In this document: positions 6,712 to 9,147 of the stretch, in pieces
How positions within the stretch are numbered: the first letter of the stretch is position 1
Layout: every line of letters begins with the position of its first letter
Assembly (NCBI GenBank): GCA_022574315.1
Contig: JACZSH010000057.1
Location: 1 to 9,147 of the forward strand
Direction of reading: 5' to 3'
DNA from: Chloroflexota bacterium
Lineage (GTDB): Bacteria > Chloroflexota > Dehalococcoidia > Dehalococcoidales > RBG-16-60-22
Length of the DNA: 9,147 nucleotides
Made by a program: the position numbers and the translations under genes
Notes under the pieces: model-generated
What the model was told of the DNA's origin: nothing
The model's input: the letters and a program-made list of their open reading frames with translations, nothing else
Database searches by the model: none

Positions 6712-7494
6712 CTAGTCCATCCGCCCGCCGCCGTTGACGTTGATTGATTCTCCGGTGATGTTGCGGCTAACCTCGGAACTCAAAAAGAGGACCACGTTGG
6801 CGATATCGGTCACTTCCTGAGGTCTTTTCAGCGGAATCGTCGCCACTACATCGGCGAAAACCTGTTCCCGCGGTATCCCGGTGCGTTCCGACCGGGCGTC
6901 CAGGATTTTCTCCCACATGGCGGTGCGCAAAATACCCGGACAGACGGCGTTTACGTTGATGTCATATTCCGCCAGCTCTTTGGCCAGTGCCTGAGTAAGG
7001 CCGATAACGGCAAACTTTGAGGCGGCATAATGAGCCAGACCGGCTTGCCCTTCTTTGCCGGAGCGAGAGGACAGGTTAATAATCTTGCCGGAGCGGGCGG
7101 CGATCATGTGGGGAATGACCGGCCGGGTTACCAGGTAGACGCTTTTGGCATTAATATCGAGCACCCGGTCCCATTCCTCCTCCTCGATATCAATGAACTT
7201 AACATCCCGGACCACGCCGGCGGCATTGACCAGGATGTCTATCCGGCCAAACTCTTTCAGCGTAGCGGTGACCAGGTTTTCGGCGTCGGCTTTCCGGCTG
7301 ACATCAGTCTTGACAACCAGTACCCTTGCCCCCTCCCGTTTTAATTTTTTGGCCAGCTCCTGCGCCGCGTCAAGGATAATATCGGCGATAACGACGCTGA
7401 CCCCTTCTCCGGCCAGTCCTTTGACGATGCTTTCCCCGATTCCCCGGGCACCGCCGGTGACAATGGCCACTTTGCCATCAAGACCCAGTTCCAT
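6712..7494 (-). CDS. short-chain dehydrogenase/reductase (FabG-like), likely NAD-preferring
   Basis: This is a classical SDR oxidoreductase of 260 residues acting on an unknown alcohol or ketone. The Rossmann motif TGGARGIG (13-20) and NAAG (90-93) bind and support the cofactor site. Active-site residues are Asn114, Ser143, Tyr156 and Lys160 (YAASK), all present. VNAVCPG (181-187) and the C-terminal GESINVNGG segment are typical of the FabG-like group. Asp38 at the end of the second strand (VVIAD) is the residue that usually favours NAD(H). The ATG at 7494 follows AAGGAGGTT, whose AGGAGG core is 10 bases upstream. The gene is followed by the iorA promoter and has a long non-coding region upstream. 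Annotation as 3-oxoacyl-ACP reductase would be plausible but unproven, and an operon-linked catabolic dehydrogenase fits equally well. Confidence 0.9.
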   Translation of the reverse strand: MELGLDGKVAIVTGGARGIGESIVKGLAGEGVSVVIADIILDAAQELAKKLKREGARVLVVKTDVSRKADAENLVTATLKEFGRIDILVNAAGVVRDVKFIDIEEEEWDRVLDINAKSVYLVTRPVIPHMIAARSGKIINLSSRSGKEGQAGLAHYAASKFAVIGLTQALAKELAEYDINVNAVCPGILRTAMWEKILDARSERTGIPREQVFADVVATIPLKRPQEVTDIANVVLFLSSEVSRNITGESINVNGGGRMD

Positions 7495-7638
7495 CGAACC
7501 ACAACCTCCTTGCAGGCAACTTGATAATGCCCGGTCTGATTCACTTAATCTCTGTCGATAATAAGATAGCAGATTTCAGGGCCGGTTTCATAGCTGCCGG
7601 GTAAATGAGGGAGCTTTGCCTCTTCCGGCCGGTGACGA

Positions 7639-7682
7639 TGAACAAAATAAGTTCACCAGTCTTTCCGTAAAACCTTATTTTG
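7639..7682. promoter_or_regulatory. overlapping inverted repeats, operator-like
   Basis: Two inverted repeats share bases. TGAAC-N7-GTTCA (7639-7655) is a 17-base near-palindrome of the size bound by dimeric repressors. CAAAATAAG (7643-7651) pairs perfectly over 9 bases with CTTATTTTG (7674-7682). The second pair encloses the place where the -35 box of the TATAAT promoter at 7686 would lie. The layout fits a regulatory site for the + strand unit or for the divergent SDR gene. No regulator gene is in the window, so the binding factor is unknown. Confidence 0.4.
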
Positions 7683-7691
7683 AGTTATAAT
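7662..7691 (+). promoter_or_regulatory. promoter driving the SucC-like fragment
   Basis: A perfect TATAAT lies at 7686-7691. The matching -35 is poor (TTTCCG at 7662-7667, 18-base spacing), as is usual for promoters that need an activator. Predicted start is near 7698, about 60 bases before the ATG at 7759. The perfect -10 and the strong downstream ribosome site on the same strand support a real transcription unit. Confidence 0.45.
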
Positions 7692-7758
7692 GGGAGCTGA
7701 AGTAGACCGGATATCGGGATTTATTAACCGCCTTAACTATGTTGGGAGGTAGGAGTAC

Positions 7759-7863
7759 ATGCCAAAGCTCCAGGAATACCAGGGAAAAGGACTGCTGAGA
7801 AAGGCAGCTGGCTCCCGAGGTAAGCCTCTTACGGTATTTCGCCGCCTCCCGGTAAAGGACTGA
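7759..7863 (+). pseudogene. truncated N-terminus of a SucC-like (ATP-grasp acyl-CoA ligase) gene
   Basis: The ATG at 7759 follows a strong ribosome site (GGGAGGTAGGAG, 7744-7755). The frame ends at TGA 7861-7863 after 34 residues. It begins MPKLQEYQGKGLLRKAAGSRGK. This matches the conserved start of succinyl-CoA, malate-CoA and ADP-forming acyl-CoA synthetase beta chains, for which E. coli SucC begins MNLHEYQAKQLF and relatives continue with an A-G-I-P-x-P-x-G segment. In the present sequence the IPVP part of that segment seems deleted, and the last 12 residues match nothing I recognise. The stop is 22 bases from the convergent SDR stop, so the gene body (about 380 residues) is absent. It is most likely the remnant of a deleted or rearranged gene, though a leader peptide or chance similarity cannot be excluded. 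Confidence 0.5.
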
Positions 7864-7884
7864 CCGGACTTTCCCGGCCCGGTA

Positions 7885-8673
7885 TCATTTATGTTCCTGG
7901 ATGATATTGCCGCCGTCGATAATGATTTCGGTACCGGTGATGTATTTTGACGCCTCTGAAGCCAGGAAAACGGCCAGGTCACCCGCCTCGTCCATGGTGC
8001 CGAGTCGGCCCAGCGGTATTTCCTTGCCGACCTCCTTGATGTAGGCGTCTTCCGAGTCAAAGCCTCTGGAGGCCGCCATGCTTCTCATCATGGGCGTGTC
8101 AAAAGAACCGGGTAATATCGCATTGACGTTGATGCCGTGCTCGGCCACTTCCAGGGCGATTGATTTGGTAAAGCCAGACACGGCCCCTTTCGATGCCGAG
8201 TAAACGCTTAATCCCTGGTTGGAAACTCTGGGTCCGGTAACCGAAGAGATGTTGACGATTTTCCCGTAGCGGCGTTCTATCATGCCCGGCAGCACCGCCC
8301 GGGTGCAGTTGAAGACTCCTTTAATATTGGTGTCGATGACACTGTCGAGGAGTTCGTCAGATGTTTCCAAAAAAGGCAGCGAGGGGGCGACGGCGGCATT
8401 GTTGACCAGGATGTCAATCCGGCCGAAGCGGGAGAGTACTTCCCCGACCGCCCGGTTTACCTGGCCGGCGTCGGTGACGTCAACCGGGAAATAAACGGCC
8501 GCTTGCCCCGAGTCCCGGATGTCTTTGGCCAGTTTTTCGAGGAGGGCGACAGTGCGGCTGAAAAGGACGGTCCGGGCGCCTTCTCTGGCCATTGCCCGGG
8601 CGATACCTTCTCCCAGACCCCTGGCGGCCCCGGTGATGATGGCTACCCTGTCTTGCAAAACTTGCCTGTCCAT
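7885..8673 (-). CDS. short-chain dehydrogenase/reductase (FabG-like), likely NADP-preferring
   Basis: This second classical SDR has 262 residues. It shows TGAARGLG (14-21), NNAA (91-94), Asn116, Ser144, Tyr158 and Lys162 (YSASK), so the catalytic set is complete. INVNAILPGSFDTPM (181-195) and TGTEIIIDGG (247-256) close the fold. The second strand ends in FSR with Arg40, a basic residue that usually favours NADP(H), unlike Asp38 in the first SDR. The ATG at 8673 has GGAGG 12 bases upstream, a long spacing. An in-frame TAG just upstream rules out an earlier start. A clear promoter precedes it. The gene is transcribed alone, away from the tRNA pair. Its substrate is unknown, and annotation as a gluconate or 3-oxoacyl reductase would be a guess. 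Confidence 0.9.
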   Translation of the reverse strand: MDRQVLQDRVAIITGAARGLGEGIARAMAREGARTVLFSRTVALLEKLAKDIRDSGQAAVYFPVDVTDAGQVNRAVGEVLSRFGRIDILVNNAAVAPSLPFLETSDELLDSVIDTNIKGVFNCTRAVLPGMIERRYGKIVNISSVTGPRVSNQGLSVYSASKGAVSGFTKSIALEVAEHGINVNAILPGSFDTPMMRSMAASRGFDSEDAYIKEVGKEIPLGRLGTMDEAGDLAVFLASEASKYITGTEIIIDGGNIIQEHK

Positions 8674-8708
8674 TTGGCGGTACTACCTCCCCGGGTATTT
8701 GATGCCAG

Positions 8709-8737
8709 ATGTTACCTTTTCCACGCCGGAGAGTCAA
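8709..8737 (-). promoter_or_regulatory. sigma-70-like promoter of the second SDR gene
   Basis: On the - strand, TTGACT (8737-8732) and TAACAT (8714-8709) are 17 bases apart. Transcription would begin near 8702, leaving a leader of about 30 bases before the ATG at 8673. Its -35 box lies only 7 bases from the -35 box of the opposing tRNA promoter. Confidence 0.68.
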
Positions 8738-8744
8738 GCCGAAA

Positions 8745-8773
8745 TTGACAGTGGGGCCGCCCTTTGCTATACT
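8745..8773 (+). promoter_or_regulatory. strong sigma-70 promoter of the tRNA-Thr/tRNA-Tyr unit
   Basis: The sequence has a perfect TTGACA (8745-8750), a 17-base spacer and TATACT (8768-8773). This is near consensus, as expected for stable RNA genes. Transcription should start near 8780, some 9 bases before the tRNA-Thr 5' end. Confidence 0.88.
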
Positions 8774-8788
8774 ACTCTGGCATTTGGT

Positions 8789-8861
8789 GCCCGAGTGGCG
8801 CAATGGCAGCGCAACCGATTTGTAATCGGTAGGTTAGCGGGTTCGAATCCCCTCTCGGGCT
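8789..8861 (+). tRNA. tRNA-Thr (anticodon TGT)
   Basis: Acceptor arms GCCCGAG (8789-8795) and CTCGGGC (8854-8860) pair fully, with discriminator T at 8861 and no encoded CCA. The D stem is GCGC/GCGC. The anticodon stem ACCGA/TCGGT surrounds the loop TTTGTAA, giving anticodon TGT (8821-8823), which reads ACA. The T loop TTCGAAT is canonical. It is the first gene of a two-tRNA transcript with tRNA-Tyr 27 bases downstream. Lack of CCA contrasts with the other two tRNAs here, so this one needs CCA-adding enzyme. Confidence 0.97.
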
Positions 8862-8888
8862 TTGATACGGTACCGGCGTTGATGAAGG

Positions 8889-8975
8889 GGAGAGGTGCCG
8901 GAGTGGTTAATCGGAGCAGACTGTAAATCTGCCGCCCTAAGGGCTACACAGGTTCGAATCCTGTCCTCTCCACCA
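8889..8975 (+). tRNA. tRNA-Tyr (anticodon GTA), CCA encoded
   Basis: Acceptor arms GGAGAGG (8889-8895) and CCTCTCC (8965-8971) pair fully, followed by discriminator A and encoded CCA (8973-8975). The anticodon stem GCAGA/TCTGC holds loop CTGTAAA, anticodon GTA (8923-8925). A long variable arm with stem GCCC/GGGC (near 8934-8944) is the class II feature expected of bacterial tRNA-Tyr. It is co-transcribed with tRNA-Thr. The order Thr(TGT)-Tyr(GTA) is the same as at the start of the E. coli thrU-tyrU-glyT-thrT-tufB unit. Confidence 0.97.
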
Positions 8976-9054
8976 CTATTTATCAGCTGACAAAAGGATA
9001 GCCAACGCCTTAATTTATGAGGTGGTTTCCCGTATTTAAGATTTCATATTGGTA

Positions 9055-9125
9055 GTGGGAGGGCCAGGTTCTTTCGGTAGAGTACGTTCTTGGTCAGAAC
9101 GGGGTCATCTTGTTCTTTATATCTT
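9055..9125 (+). pseudogene. tRNA-like remnant (D and anticodon arms only)
   Basis: The stretch 9068-9105 folds as a D arm (GTTC-TTTCGGTA-GAGT with two G-U pairs) followed by an anticodon arm. The anticodon stem is CGTTC/GAACG with the 7-base loop TTGGTCA, then GGGTC. GTAGAGTACGTTCTTG (9078-9093) resembles tRNA-Gly(GCC) closely, while the loop as written would place GGT (Thr) as anticodon. Downstream, the T stem does not pair, the T loop TTCGAAT is absent and no sequence complements a 5' acceptor (GTGGGAG or GAGGGCC). It lies 80 bases after tRNA-Tyr on the same strand, where other bacteria carry tRNA-Gly and tRNA-Thr. It is most likely a decayed tRNA gene, and a non-standard tRNA is less likely. 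Confidence 0.45.
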
Positions 9126-9147
9126 GTATCTTTTGTAACTAATACCT

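Larger units (their letters stand above)
7495..7884. other. 390-base interval between the two SDR genes
   Basis: No intact gene longer than 34 codons lies here. The interval must hold the - strand promoter of the first SDR. The best candidate is a poor ATGAAA-17-TATCTT on the - strand, which I do not trust. On the + strand it holds an operator-like palindrome, a TATAAT box, a leader of about 60 bases, and a strong ribosome site followed by a short SucC-like reading frame. These are listed separately. The interval is much longer than other gaps in this compact window, and with the gene fragment it suggests loss of a former gene. Confidence 0.6.

Noticed and set aside
7863..7883. ACCGG-N11-CCGGT hairpin just past the second SDR stop as a terminator
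   Set aside because: The stem is 5 bp with a large loop and no T tract follows on the - strand, so it is too weak to call.
8976..9054. Stretch after tRNA-Tyr, checked for a terminator or another tRNA
   Set aside because: I found no stable hairpin with a T run, no complete tRNA and no open frame with a ribosome site.

Overview
The window looks like a stretch of ordinary bacterial chromosome that is moderately GC-rich, apart from an A-rich patch near 240-320. Shine-Dalgarno sites are strong (AAGGAGG type) and sigma-70-like promoters are easy to read. The content suits an anaerobic or fermentative bacterium: a ferredoxin-linked indolepyruvate oxidoreductase, a DrrA/DrrB-type exporter and very small zinc-ribbon proteins. 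The overall style suggests Chloroflexota (Dehalococcoidia-like), but this placement is an inference from protein flavour only. I see no rRNA, CRISPR array, insertion sequence or phage gene.

Layout. Positions 1-340 (+ strand) hold the possible tail of an upstream gene, a 48-residue zinc-ribbon gene and a doubtful A-rich basic ORF. A tRNA-Asn(GTT) (415-341, -) follows, with its own promoter just beyond the 3' end of an ABC exporter pair. The exporter is permease 1262-474 and ATPase 2268-1276, both on the - strand. A rhomboid-family membrane protease (2382-2966, +) diverges from the exporter. Next comes a tight - strand operon iorA-iorB-ltaE (6613-3022) behind a clear TTGACC-17-TAAAAT promoter. 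Two short-chain dehydrogenases follow on the - strand (7494-6712 and 8673-7885). They are separated by a 390-base region holding a + strand promoter, an operator-like palindrome and what looks like the broken 5' end of a SucC-like ATP-grasp gene. The window closes with a + strand tRNA-Thr(TGT)-tRNA-Tyr(GTA) pair under a near-consensus promoter, and then a tRNA-like fragment that lacks a T arm and acceptor end.

How it fits together. IorAB would oxidise aryl-pyruvates from aromatic amino acids to aryl-acetyl-CoA with reduction of ferredoxin. LtaE, translated from the same message, would cleave threonine-type beta-hydroxy amino acids to glycine and an aldehyde. Together they suggest an amino-acid catabolic operon. 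The two SDR enzymes differ in the residue that normally sets NAD versus NADP preference, and their substrates cannot be read from sequence. The exporter and rhomboid protease appear independent of the catabolic genes.

I did not find a convincing new multi-gene system. The parts most worth checking are the SucC-like remnant with its intact promoter, the tRNA-like remnant after tRNA-Tyr, and the back-to-back promoters between the second SDR and the tRNA pair.
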